From an uncultured Collinsella sp. (GTDB lineage: Bacteria > Actinomycetota > Coriobacteriia > Coriobacteriales > Coriobacteriaceae): a DNA stretch of 20,058 bases. A program made the translations under genes and the position numbers. Positions 7,764 to 14,851 of this stretch are shown here, in pieces (the first letter of the stretch is position 1; each line of letters begins with the position of its first letter). The stretch is taken from assembly GCA_900549065.1 (NCBI GenBank), contig URNC01000019.1:1-20058 (forward strand). Reading direction: 5' to 3'. The notes beneath the pieces are model-generated. The model saw only the letters and a list, made by a program, of their open reading frames with translations, did no database searches and was not told the DNA's origin.

Positions 7764-7778
7764 TTTCGTCATACGAAA
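7764..7778. promoter_or_regulatory. Inverted repeat upstream of the toxin-antitoxin pair (possible operator)
   Basis: TTTCGT-CAT-ACGAAA is a perfect 6-bp inverted repeat. It lies just before a possible -10 box, TAAGAT (7784-7789), and the strong ribosome site at 7790-7800. Ribbon-helix-helix antitoxins usually bind short palindromes at their own promoter, so this is a plausible autoregulatory site. No convincing -35 is seen. Confidence 0.4.
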
Positions 7779-7803
7779 TTGGGTAAGATGGAGGAGAAGG
7801 TGC

Positions 7804-8070
7804 ATGGATGTTGAGATCCATCCGAACGCCAAAAAACACTTGACGGAAAAGCAGGTACTAGGTGCCTGGTTCGCGGTTACTGAGTGCATTCGCCGCGAGT
7901 CGGAGGACGAGCCGCCGAGATGGCTTGCCATTGGATGGCTTCCAGATGGTCGAAGTGTGGAACTTGTTGCGGTCGAACTAATTCGTGGATGGCTCATTAT
8001 TCATGCCCTGTCTCCGGTTCAGAAGAAATTCTGGCAAGAGATCGAGCGAGCTCGGCAGAGGGGTCGATGA
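7804..8070 (+). CDS. Putative toxin of a toxin-antitoxin pair
   Basis: This small protein has 88 residues. The ATG at 7804 follows a purine-rich ribosome site (GGAGGAGAAGG, 7790-7800); longer in-frame extensions run through the DUF192 gene and are rejected. It starts MDVEIHPNAKKHLTEKQVLGA, followed by RRESEDEPPRWLAIGWLPDG and a strand-rich part ending in IHALSPVQKKFWQEIERA. The compact alpha-beta layout and size resemble RelE/BrnT-like toxins, but I cannot name the exact family. The main support is the next gene: a ribbon-helix-helix protein overlapping by four bases. If real, the order is toxin first. The target (mRNA or other) cannot be read from the sequence. Confidence 0.65.
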   Translation: MDVEIHPNAKKHLTEKQVLGAWFAVTECIRRESEDEPPRWLAIGWLPDGRSVELVAVELIRGWLIIHALSPVQKKFWQEIERARQRGR

Positions 8071-8354
8071 TGGGCAAGACGTATACGGCCGCTAATGGTC
8101 AGGTTGTAACGGATGAAATGATTGACGCGTGGTGCGAGTCGTACGAGCGCGGAGAGTTTCCGGATGGCGAACACACCGTTGGTGGGATCGTGCATGGACG
8201 GCCCCCGCTCTCAGGTGAGGGGACGGCAACGCTGTCGGTCAAGATTCCTCTGGGAATGAAGGAGGCCATTCGTCGACGGGCGGCTGCCGAGGGGATGACG
8301 CCAAGTGAGTTTGCCCGTGCGGCTCTGAGTGAAAAACTTCTTGCTGCCGGCTGA
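8067..8354 (+). CDS. Ribbon-helix-helix antitoxin
   Basis: This protein has 95 residues. The ATG at 8067 overlaps the toxin stop (ATGA), and a second ATG follows at 8070. The C-terminal half reads TATLSVKIPLGMKEAIRRRA then EGMTPSEFARAALSEKLLA. That is a classic ribbon-helix-helix: one strand for DNA contact, then two helices. The N-terminal half, with VVTDEMIDAWCESYERGEFP, is probably the toxin-binding part. It likely neutralises the upstream protein and represses the operon, perhaps through the palindrome at 7764-7778. The spacing and four-base overlap fit the equimolar production typical of such pairs. Confidence is high for the fold and moderate for the antitoxin role. Confidence 0.75.
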   Translation: MMGKTYTAANGQVVTDEMIDAWCESYERGEFPDGEHTVGGIVHGRPPLSGEGTATLSVKIPLGMKEAIRRRAAAEGMTPSEFARAALSEKLLAAG

Positions 8355-8417
8355 TGCCTCTGACGTGCCGATTTATAGAACCGAGGCTGTGCTCAAAAAC
8401 TTTTTTAAAATTCTCGG

Positions 8418-8445
8418 TTGACCGGAACGCGTCCTTGGTTATACT
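8418..8445 (+). promoter_or_regulatory. Promoter of tRNA-Phe
   Basis: A -35 box TTGACC (8418-8423) and a -10 box TATACT (8440-8445) are separated by 16 bases. Transcription would start near 8452, about 26 bases before the tRNA. Close consensus match and ideal placement. Confidence 0.8.
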
Positions 8446-8477
8446 AATCAAGCCTTGAAACAAGGCACACCTCAAAT

Positions 8478-8550
<73 letters not shown>

Positions 8551-8563
8551 CCTTGAATTGACT

Positions 8564-8593
8564 AGGACCTCTGCAAAGGGGTCCTTTTCTTTT
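8564..8593 (+). terminator. Intrinsic terminator of tRNA-Phe
   Basis: Nine-bp stem AGGACCTCT/AGGGGTCCT with one G-T pair and a GCAA loop (8573-8576), followed by TTTCTTTT. Confidence 0.85.
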
Positions 8594-8607
8594 ATTGAGG
8601 GCTCTGC

Positions 8608-8838
8608 GGAAATTGCGTCCCGGAATTTGGCTTCAGAGTGGGATGCGCTTTCCGCTTTGAGACCGCTTGGGAAAGCGCGACCCGGAATCCGGCGTCGGAA
8701 TGGGATGTGCTTTCCTTTTGCGGTCTTTGGCGGAAACTGCGTCCCAGATCCCGCGCTCAGAACGGGATGCATTTTCCGGTTGAGGCCTCGAACGGAAAAT
8801 GCATCCCAGTCTTTTGCGAAAAACGGGATGCGCTTTCC
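8608..8838. repeat. Array of alternating inverted 14-bp motifs, 62-bp period
   Basis: Eight 14-bp motifs alternate in orientation. Form A (GGAAAnnGCGTCCC-like) starts at 8608, 8670, 8732 and 8794, exactly 62 bp apart. Form B (GGGATGCGCTTTCC-like) starts at 8640, 8702, 8764 and 8825. B is roughly the reverse complement of A. Spacers are 18 and 16 bases in strict alternation, except the last, which is 17. The motif starts are 30-32 bp apart, close to three helical turns. Motifs 6 and 7 (8764-8777 and 8794-8807) are perfect 14/14 complements around a near-palindromic 16-base loop. The period is not a multiple of three, so this is not a coding repeat. It begins 14 bases after the tRNA-Phe terminator. 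No known family name is assigned. Confidence 0.9.
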
Positions 8839-9027
8839 GGCCGCCTACTTCCGGCGCATATGTACATCTCGGCGCGCCATCTCGGGCCCGCCCAGATATT
8901 CCTCCCGCTTTTGCGCCACTTTACAGACCGTTCGGTCGTCTGTCCGCACGCGCGGGTATACTCAAAACGATACTTTTCCTATGCAATACGATGCAGGCTC
9001 GGCCTGCACGATCCGAAGGGGGCAGTG
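8839..9027 (+). other. Intergenic gap before the GH5-like gene
   Basis: No gene is seen here. A TATACT hexamer at 8957-8962 could be a -10 box; the nearest -35-like hexamer (TTCGGT, 8931-8936) is 20 bases away and weak. The ribosome site AAGGGGG (9016-9022) serves the next gene. A short inverted repeat GACCG-TT-CGGTC lies at 8926-8937. Confidence 0.35.
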
Positions 9028-10089
9028 ATGGAGAGGATACTCGGCGTTAATCTCTCTGGCTGGTTTATTCCCGAGCCTTGGGTGACCCCGTCGCTATACG
9101 CGGCGACCGGTGCATCCAACGCGGCCGAGCTGCAGGAGGCCATGGGCACCGCCGCCTATAACGAGCGCATGCGCCGTCATTACGAGACGTTTGTGAGTGA
9201 GGACGATTTCCGTCGCATGGCGCAGATCGGTCTCAATGCCGTGCGTCTGCCGGTGCCCTGGTATGCCTTTGGCTCGCAGGAGTCCGATGCCTCCTACATC
9301 TCGGTTGTCGATTACATCGACCGCGCGATTGAGTGGGCTGCCAAGTACAACATTCGCGTGCTGCTTGACCTGGCGACTGTGCCCGGTGGCCAGGGCGATT
9401 CCAACGATTCGCCCGCCACGCCGGAGGCTGTTGCCGAGTGGCATTCGTCCACTAACGGCCGCCATGTCGCACTCGACGTGCTCGAGCGCTTGGCCGAGCG
9501 TTACGGCGAGGCCGAGAGCCTGCTGGGCATTGAGCTGCTGGATACGCCGCAGATGAGTGTCCGCAAGAGTCTCTTTGCCATGACGGATGGCATTCCGGCT
9601 CACTACCTGCGCAATTTCTATCGCGATGCCTACGAGCTCGTCCGTTCGTATATGCCCGAGGATAAGATCGTCGTCTTCTCGTCTTCGGGGCATCCCAGCG
9701 AGTGGAAGCATTTTATGCGCGGCGCTAAGTACAAGAACGTCTACATGGACCTTCACCTGTACCATTACCGCGACGAACATGCGCTCGACATCACGAGCCC
9801 CCGCGGGCTGACGACGGCGATTTCGCGCAACAAGCGCGAGCTTAAAGAGGCGATTTCGACTGGGTTCCCCGTGCTGGTGGGCGAATGGTCGGGCGCGGCG
9901 ATCTTTGCCAACTCGTCGGTTACGCCCGAGGGCCGCAATGCCTACGAGCGCGTGTTTATCGCCAACCAGCTGGCTTCGTTTGCGCCGGCTGCCGGTTGGT
10001 TCTTCCAAACGTGGAAGACCGAGAAGCGAATTGCGGCATGGGACGCCCGCGCGGCGCTCGGTACGCTCGAGCGCGGCATGATTGAATAG
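9028..10089 (+). CDS. GH5-like protein lacking the acid/base Glu
   Basis: This 353-residue protein begins MERILGVNLSGWFIPEPWVT, which closely recalls exo-beta-1,3-glucanases of glycoside hydrolase family 5. The ATG at 9028 has a good ribosome site; the open frame upstream runs through the repeat array and is rejected. Family landmarks are present: NAVRLPVPWYAF, IRVLLDLATVPGGQ, MDLHLYHY, and the nucleophile in VLVGEWSG (Glu286). The acid/base glutamate, normally in a GIELLNEP-type motif, is replaced: here the sequence reads GIELLDTPQ, with Asp172-Thr173-Pro174. Classical retaining hydrolysis is therefore doubtful. There is no signal peptide, so it is probably cytoplasmic. It may be a lectin-like pseudoenzyme or a catalyst using another residue. 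rsmI starts six bases downstream. Confidence 0.85.
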   Translation: MERILGVNLSGWFIPEPWVTPSLYAATGASNAAELQEAMGTAAYNERMRRHYETFVSEDDFRRMAQIGLNAVRLPVPWYAFGSQESDASYISVVDYIDRAIEWAAKYNIRVLLDLATVPGGQGDSNDSPATPEAVAEWHSSTNGRHVALDVLERLAERYGEAESLLGIELLDTPQMSVRKSLFAMTDGIPAHYLRNFYRDAYELVRSYMPEDKIVVFSSSGHPSEWKHFMRGAKYKNVYMDLHLYHYRDEHALDITSPRGLTTAISRNKRELKEAISTGFPVLVGEWSGAAIFANSSVTPEGRNAYERVFIANQLASFAPAAGWFFQTWKTEKRIAAWDARAALGTLERGMIE

Positions 10090-10095
10090 GTTGAT

Positions 10096-10974
10096 ATGAC
10101 GCAAAACAGCGCCCATACGGGCAAACTCTATGTGGTCGGCACGCCCATCGGCAACCTGGGCGACCTGTCCCCGCGCGTTGGCGAGGCCTTTGCCGCTGCC
10201 GATGTCATCTGCTGCGAAGACACGCGTGTGACGTCAAAGCTGCTGATGCACCTGGGCATTTCCAAGCCGCTTGTCCGTTGCGACGAGAATGTGATCGCCA
10301 GCCGCGCCGCCGGCCTGGTCGACCGTCTGCTGGCGGGGGAGACCCTCGCCTTTGCCTCGGACGCCGGCATGCCGAGCGTGTCCGATCCCGGCCAGGCGCT
10401 GGTCGAGGCGGCGCGTGAGGCCGATGTGCCCGTCGAAGTTATCCCCGGGCCCTCTGCTTGCGTCACGGCGCTCGTTTCGTCCGGCATTCCCTGCGAGCAT
10501 TTTTTCTTCGAGGGCTTTTTGGGTCGAAAGCACGGCGACCGCGTGCGCCGTTTGCAGCGCCTTGCCGTGGTGCCCGGCGCGCTCATCTTCTACGAGTCTC
10601 CACATCGCATCGTGGCGACGCTCGAGGCCGTGGCGGAGGTCTTTCCCCAACGTGAGGTTGCCGTCTGCCGCGAACTCACCAAGCTGCACGAGGAGGTCTT
10701 GCGCGGGCCCGCTGCCCAGCTTGCCGAGGAGCTGCGTGCTCGCGGCGAGGTAAAGGGCGAGATTGCGCTGGTCATCGCGCCGCCGAGCGAGGGTGAGGAG
10801 GCCGGTATCGTGCCGGTTGGCGCCGCGGCAGCGGATCCCGACGAGGCCCTGCGCGAGGATATCTGCGCCGCGCTCGAGGAGGGGGAGCCCGCGTCTGCGG
10901 TGGCCAAGCGCCTGTCTCAGAAGTATTCGCGCCGCAAGCGCGATGTCTATGCCATGGTGCTCGATATGCAATAG
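10096..10974 (+). CDS. rsmI: 16S rRNA (cytidine-1402-2'-O)-methyltransferase RsmI
   Basis: This 292-residue SAM-dependent methyltransferase of the tetrapyrrole-methylase fold modifies C1402 in the ribosomal decoding centre. Family motifs appear in order: LYVVGTPIGNLGDLSPR, CCEDTRVTSKLL, FASDAGMPSVSDPGQ, VIPGPSACVTAL, FYESPHRIVATL and CRELTKLHEEVLRG. The C-terminal 60 residues carry an acidic linker and a helical tail (AVAKRLSQKYSRRKRDVYAMV), as in many RsmI proteins. The ATG at 10096 lies six bases after the GH5-like gene with only a weak ribosome site, so translation may be coupled. It sits beside rsmA and metG in a translation-related cluster. Confidence 0.96.
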   Translation: MTQNSAHTGKLYVVGTPIGNLGDLSPRVGEAFAAADVICCEDTRVTSKLLMHLGISKPLVRCDENVIASRAAGLVDRLLAGETLAFASDAGMPSVSDPGQALVEAAREADVPVEVIPGPSACVTALVSSGIPCEHFFFEGFLGRKHGDRVRRLQRLAVVPGALIFYESPHRIVATLEAVAEVFPQREVAVCRELTKLHEEVLRGPAAQLAEELRARGEVKGEIALVIAPPSEGEEAGIVPVGAAAADPDEALREDICAALEEGEPASAVAKRLSQKYSRRKRDVYAMVLDMQ

Positions 10975-11043
10975 ATGGAGGATATCCAGCCCTTGCGCTA
11001 GAATCATCCTCTGTATGCAACGTTTTTCTGGAGGACAAACCCC

Positions 11044-12645
11044 ATGGATCAAAGCAAGCCTTCGTTCTTTATCACGACGCCCATCTACTACGTCAACGCC
11101 GATCCGCACCTGGGCACGGCTTATTCCACCATCATCGCCGACGTTCAGGCTCGCTATCGCCGCTCCGCCGGCTATAACGTCAAGTTCCTGACCGGCATGG
11201 ACGAGCACGGCGAGAAGGTCGCCGAGGCCGCAGCCAAGCACAACATGACGCCTCAGGAGTGGACCGACAGCCAGGCTCCGCACTTCAAGGAGCTTTGGAA
11301 CAAGCTCGAGATCTCCAACGACGACTTCATCCGCACCACCGAGCCGCGCCAGCATCATGCCGTGCAGTACCTGTGGGAGCGCATGAAGGAGTCCGGTTAC
11401 CTGTATAAGGGCAGCTACGACGGCTGGTATTGCGTGCCTGATGAGACCTACTTCACCGATACACAGGTCCAGAAGGGCGACGAGGAGTACGGCAGCGTCG
11501 GCCAGCACCTGTGCCCCGACTGCCACCGTCCGCTTGAGCGCGTGCAGGAGGAGTCCTACTTCTTCAAGCTTTCCGCTTTCCAGGACAAGCTGCTCAAGCT
11601 CTATGACGAGCACCCCGACTTTGTCGAGCCTGCGTTCCGCATGAACGAGGTTCGCAGCTTTGTCGAGGGCGGCCTTAATGACCTTTCCGTGAGCCGTACG
11701 AGCTTCGACTGGGGCATCCAGGTTCCGTTTGACGAGGGCCATGTGACCTATGTATGGTTCGACGCGCTGCTCAACTATATGACGGCCGTCGGCTACGGTG
11801 TCGACACCGACGAGGCGCGTGCCGAGCTGGCCTATCGCTGGCCCGCGCAGTTCCACATCGTGGGTAAGGACATCATTCGCTTCCACTGCGTCATTTGGCC
11901 CGCCATGCTCATGGCCATCGGCGAGGCCCTGCCCGAGCACGTCTTTGCCCACGGCTTCCTGACCGTGCGCAATGCCGAGACTGGCAAGGCCGAGAAGATG
12001 TCCAAGAGCCGCGGCAACGCCATCGCTCCGCAGGACGTTATCGACATGCTGGGCGTCGAGGGCTATCGCTACTACTTCATGACCGACGTGGTTCCCGGCA
12101 CCGACGGCGCCATCAGCTTCGATCGCATGGAGCAGGTCTACAACGCTGACCTGGCCAACAGCTGGGGCAACCTCATCTCGCGTTCGCTCAACATGAGCGG
12201 CAAGTACTTTGACGGTTGCGCGCCTGCCAAGCCCGCGTCGTTCGATACGTTTGACAACCCTCTGGCAAAGATCGCCGACGGTCTGGTTGAGCGCTACATG
12301 GCCAAGATGGACGTGCTCGATTACGGCGGAGCCAAGGATGAGGTCATGGAGCTCATCCATGCTGCCAACCACTACATCGAGGACTTCGAGCCCTGGGCGC
12401 TTGCCAAGGACGAGGCCAAGGCTGACGAGCTGGCGTTTGTGATCTACAACCTGCTCGAGGCCATCCGCATTGCCGCTCACCTGCTGATGCCGCTCATGCC
12501 TCAGACTTCCGTCGAGGCCCTGCGTCGCCTGTCCTGTGAGAACGAGGCCGCGACCGACGACCTCAAGGGCATTTGCGCTTGGGGCCTGCTTGCTGGTGGT
12601 CAGCCCGTCGAGAAGGGTGAGCCGCTGTTCCCGCGTCTGGGCTAA
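11044..12645 (+). CDS. metG: Methionyl-tRNA synthetase
   Basis: This 533-residue class I synthetase attaches Met to tRNA-Met in the cytoplasm. The HIGH-type motif is PHLG at residues 21-24 and the KMSKS motif is at 318-322. The start follows a GGAGG ribosome site. The zinc-knuckle region keeps WYCVPDE and LCPDCHRPL, that is three of four possible ligand Cys, so metal binding may be altered or absent. The C-terminal tRNA-binding domain found in longer MetRS proteins is missing. A possible -10 box TAGAAT (10999-11004) lies 40 bases upstream, without a clear -35. No T-box leader is visible. Codon use is strongly biased, as in highly expressed genes. A terminator follows. Confidence 0.97.
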   Translation: MDQSKPSFFITTPIYYVNADPHLGTAYSTIIADVQARYRRSAGYNVKFLTGMDEHGEKVAEAAAKHNMTPQEWTDSQAPHFKELWNKLEISNDDFIRTTEPRQHHAVQYLWERMKESGYLYKGSYDGWYCVPDETYFTDTQVQKGDEEYGSVGQHLCPDCHRPLERVQEESYFFKLSAFQDKLLKLYDEHPDFVEPAFRMNEVRSFVEGGLNDLSVSRTSFDWGIQVPFDEGHVTYVWFDALLNYMTAVGYGVDTDEARAELAYRWPAQFHIVGKDIIRFHCVIWPAMLMAIGEALPEHVFAHGFLTVRNAETGKAEKMSKSRGNAIAPQDVIDMLGVEGYRYYFMTDVVPGTDGAISFDRMEQVYNADLANSWGNLISRSLNMSGKYFDGCAPAKPASFDTFDNPLAKIADGLVERYMAKMDVLDYGGAKDEVMELIHAANHYIEDFEPWALAKDEAKADELAFVIYNLLEAIRIAAHLLMPLMPQTSVEALRRLSCENEAATDDLKGICAWGLLAGGQPVEKGEPLFPRLG

Positions 12646-12684
12646 GACGTAGCGCGCCATATCGGCAATTTGCTGTTTAGATGT

Positions 12685-12720
12685 AAGGGCATGGCCGCAA
12701 CGGTCCATGCCCTTTCGTTT
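12685..12720 (+). terminator. Intrinsic terminator of metG
   Basis: Ten-bp perfect stem AAGGGCATGG (12685-12694) with CCATGCCCTT (12705-12714); the loop can add CCG/CGG. The short T-rich run TTCGTTT follows. Confidence 0.75.
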
Positions 12721-12752
12721 CAAGACGCCGCCATCATGCTAAGGAGGCAACT

Positions 12753-13613
12753 ATGACAACTTCGCCTTTGGCAAACCCCACGGCAACAAGGGAGCTGCTG
12801 GAGGAGTTTGGCCTTGCGACCAAGCATCGCCTGGGCCAGAACTTCCTGATCGACAACCATGTGATTGAGCGCATCTGCGAGCTTGCCGAGCTCACGGGCG
12901 ATGAGCGCGTGCTCGAGGTTGGCCCGGGTGTTGGTACGCTCACGCTTGCGCTGCTGCAGGAGGCGGCGTGCGTCACGTCGATCGAGGCCGACCCCGAGCT
13001 CGAGCCGGTGCTCGACGCCCATGCCGCCGACTATGCCAACTTCCGCTTTATCATGGGCGACGCGCTCAAGGTGGGTCCGGAGCAGATTGAGCAGGCTGCG
13101 GGCGGTGAGCCGACGGTGTTTGTCGCGAACCTGCCCTATAACGTGGCGGCGACGATCATCCTGCAGTTCTTCCAGACGATGCCGGCGCTCAAGCGCGCCG
13201 TCGTCATGGTTCAAAAGGAGGTTGCCGATCGCATTGCCGCAGTGCCGGGCAACAAGACCTATGGCGGCTATACGGCAAAGCTCGGCCTGTATGCGCAGGT
13301 GACGGGTCGTTTTGAGGTGCCGCCGCGCTGCTTTATGCCGGCGCCGCATGTGGACTCGGCCGTCGTGCGTATCGACCGCGTTGGCGGCGTGGTGCCCGAG
13401 GGACTCGATCGCGAGTTTGTGGCTCGCGTGATTGATGCTGCATTTGCCCAGCGTCGCAAGACCATCCGAAATACCATGAGCGCCAACGGCTTTGCCAAGG
13501 ACGTGCTCGATGTCGCCTTTGAGGCTTGCGGTATCGCACCCACCACGCGCGCCGAGACGCTTGATGTTGCCGACTTTGTCCGTCTGGCCCAGGAGCTAAT
13601 CCATGATGCCTAA
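12753..13613 (+). CDS. rsmA: 16S rRNA dimethyladenosine transferase RsmA/KsgA
   Basis: This 286-residue protein dimethylates the two adjacent adenines near the 3' end of 16S rRNA, a late step of small-subunit assembly. It has KHRLGQNFLID, a SAM-binding loop in LEVGPGVGTLTLAL (Gly57 region), the catalytic NLPYN at about 126-130, and the family segment PPRCFMPAPHVDSAVV. The ATG at 12753 is preceded by a near-perfect ribosome site (AAGGAGG, 12740-12746). The final 11 bases overlap tatD. The gene order rsmI, metG, rsmA, tatD is a loosely conserved bacterial arrangement (often metG-tatD-rsmA), which supports the assignment. Confidence 0.97.
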   Translation: MTTSPLANPTATRELLEEFGLATKHRLGQNFLIDNHVIERICELAELTGDERVLEVGPGVGTLTLALLQEAACVTSIEADPELEPVLDAHAADYANFRFIMGDALKVGPEQIEQAAGGEPTVFVANLPYNVAATIILQFFQTMPALKRAVVMVQKEVADRIAAVPGNKTYGGYTAKLGLYAQVTGRFEVPPRCFMPAPHVDSAVVRIDRVGGVVPEGLDREFVARVIDAAFAQRRKTIRNTMSANGFAKDVLDVAFEACGIAPTTRAETLDVADFVRLAQELIHDA

Positions 13614-14520
13614 TGCCGCACGCGTGACGTTTACCAAGAAAAAGAAGACGGTCGCCTGCCCCGTGCCCTTGGCACCGCTTGCCGACACGCATGCGCATCT
13701 GCTTTCGTTTTGGGGCAAAGAAGTGCCCGAGACGCTCGTGCGCGCCAAAGCCGCGGGTGTCGACCTGTTGGTGACGATGTTCGACCCCATCGCTGACAAA
13801 CGCAGCGTGACGGACTATAGCGACTGGCTCGTGCGCGAAATTCTGCCGATGCAGGATATCCCGCAGATCAAGTATCTTGCCGGCGTGCATCCGTATGGCG
13901 CGCCGGACTATACCGACGACGTTCACACACAGGTCGTTGCCGCACTCGATGACCCCTTATGCGCCGGTATTGGCGAAATCGGCCTGGACTACCACATGGA
14001 TTACGACGACGACATCGCGCCGGCGCCCCATAGCGTGCAGATTGACTGCATGGCGCGCCAGCTCGAGCTTGCCGTGTGCCGTAACGTGCCGGTGGAGCTA
14101 CATCTGCGCCACGAGGACACGGACCAGGAGCGCACCTCGCACGTGGACGCCTACAACGCGCTTCGTGAGGTGGGCGTGCCCCAGGCCGGTTGTGTACTGC
14201 ACTGCTTTGGCGAGGACCGCGCCACGATGGAGCGCTTTGTGGAGCTGGGCTGCTATATCGCCTATGGTGGTGCGGCCACCTTTAAGCGCAACGATGACGT
14301 GCGCGAGGCATTTGCGGCAACCCCACTCGATCGAATTTTGTTCGAGACGGATTGCCCGTATATGGCTCCGGAGCCCATCCGCGGTCTTGAATGCGAGCCC
14401 GCAATGATCTCCATTACGGCAAACGCGCTGGTTAACGACCGTGTCGATCGCACAGGTGAGGACGCCGAAACAATCGCGCAGGCCGCCTGGGAAAATGCCT
14501 GCAAACTTTTTCAAAAATAG
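13603..14520 (+). CDS. tatD: TatD-family metal-dependent hydrolase
   Basis: This 305-residue TIM-barrel hydrolase belongs to the TatD DNase family. All expected metal ligands can be seen: His30 and His32 in DTHAHL, Glu125 in GEIGLDYH, His167 in ELHLRHED, His200 in LHCFGED, and Asp250 in FETDCPYMAPE. The start at 13603 overlaps the end of rsmA; a second ATG at 13606 is equally possible. A basic N-terminal extension (TKKKKT) of about 25 residues precedes the usual start of the fold, and the protein is about 40 residues longer than typical bacterial TatD. The likely activity is 3'-5' exonuclease action on DNA or RNA, or D-aminoacyl-tRNA hydrolysis; the sequence does not decide between them. Confidence 0.94.
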   Translation: MMPNAARVTFTKKKKTVACPVPLAPLADTHAHLLSFWGKEVPETLVRAKAAGVDLLVTMFDPIADKRSVTDYSDWLVREILPMQDIPQIKYLAGVHPYGAPDYTDDVHTQVVAALDDPLCAGIGEIGLDYHMDYDDDIAPAPHSVQIDCMARQLELAVCRNVPVELHLRHEDTDQERTSHVDAYNALREVGVPQAGCVLHCFGEDRATMERFVELGCYIAYGGAATFKRNDDVREAFAATPLDRILFETDCPYMAPEPIRGLECEPAMISITANALVNDRVDRTGEDAETIAQAAWENACKLFQK

Positions 14521-14523
14521 TTC

Positions 14524-14552
14524 TTGCGTTCGCGGTGGCGCTCCGTTATTCT
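14524..14552 (+). promoter_or_regulatory. Promoter of tRNA-Leu
   Basis: TTGCGT (14524-14529) and TATTCT (14547-14552) are separated by 17 bases, with the tRNA starting 11 bases later. Confidence 0.7.
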
Positions 14553-14563
14553 AATTCCTGCAC

Positions 14564-14650
14564 GCGGGCGTGGCGGAATTGGCAGACGCGTACGGTTCAG
14601 GTCCGTATGGGGGCAACCCCATGAAGGTTCAAGTCCTTTCGCCCGCACCA
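14564..14650 (+). tRNA. tRNA-Leu (anticodon CAG)
   Basis: Class II tRNA with acceptor GCGGGCG (14564-14570) pairing with CGCCCGC (14640-14646). The anticodon stem is TACGG/CCGTA with anticodon CAG at 14598-14600. The long variable arm is GGGG-GCAA-CCCC, and the T-loop is TTCAAGT. The 3' CCA is encoded (14648-14650). Its last 18 bases plus its terminator are duplicated 190 bp downstream. Confidence 0.97.
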
Positions 14651-14661
14651 TTAAATGAAAG

Positions 14662-14687
14662 AGCTCCCAGCAATGGGAGCTTTTTTT
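14662..14687 (+). terminator. Intrinsic terminator of tRNA-Leu
   Basis: Eight-bp perfect stem AGCTCCCA/TGGGAGCT with a GCAA loop and seven T residues (14681-14687). Confidence 0.92.
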
Positions 14688-14840
14688 GTTACGGGCCCAT
14701 CACAGGGACTTGAACCTGCGAAGGAGCGAGCGTAAAGAAAACGCGGAGCGTTTTTAGCGAGCTGGCGAGGACGCCGGCAGGCGGCCGAAGCCGGTGCGGA
14801 TCCGCGAAGCGGATACGCGGACGTCCTTTCGCCCGCACCA
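14688..14840 (+). repeat. tRNA-3'-end-linked hairpin element, tRNA-Leu copy
   Basis: The element starts with an inverted copy of the tRNA-Leu T-arm: GGACTTGAACCT (14706-14717) is the exact complement of 14625-14636. A hairpin-rich core (14737-14821) follows, with stem-loops AAAACGC-GGA-GCGTTTT (14738-14754), GCTGGCG-AGGA-CGCCGGC (14761-14778), CGGC-CGAA-GCCG (14782-14793) and ATCCGC-GAA-GCGGAT (14800-14814). It ends with a direct copy of the tRNA-Leu 3' end (14823-14840). The core is closely similar to the one after tRNA-Arg (19716-19799): about eight substitutions and one indel in 85 positions by hand alignment. No gene is seen in it. Confidence 0.9.
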
Positions 14841-14851
14841 TTACATGAAAG

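Noticed and set aside
7438..7803. Upstream extension of the toxin frame
   Set aside because: It runs through the DUF192 gene in another frame; the ATG at 7804 has a strong ribosome site.
8379..8419. AACCGAG/CTCGGTT inverted repeat after the antitoxin gene as a terminator
   Set aside because: The loop is 27 bases and no T run follows; it also overlaps the tRNA-Phe -35 box. Probably chance.
8608..8838. CRISPR array
   Set aside because: Motifs are only 14 bp, alternate in orientation, and no cas genes are present.
8638..9027. N-terminal extension of the GH5-like gene through the repeat array
   Set aside because: The GH5 family start (GVNLSGW) lies just after the ATG at 9028, which has a good ribosome site; the 62-bp period shifts frame each unit.
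10234..12723. Long minus-strand open frame opposite rsmI and metG
   Set aside because: Product is low-complexity Val/Leu/His/Gly text with no domains; it is the shadow of two confident + strand genes with biased codon use.
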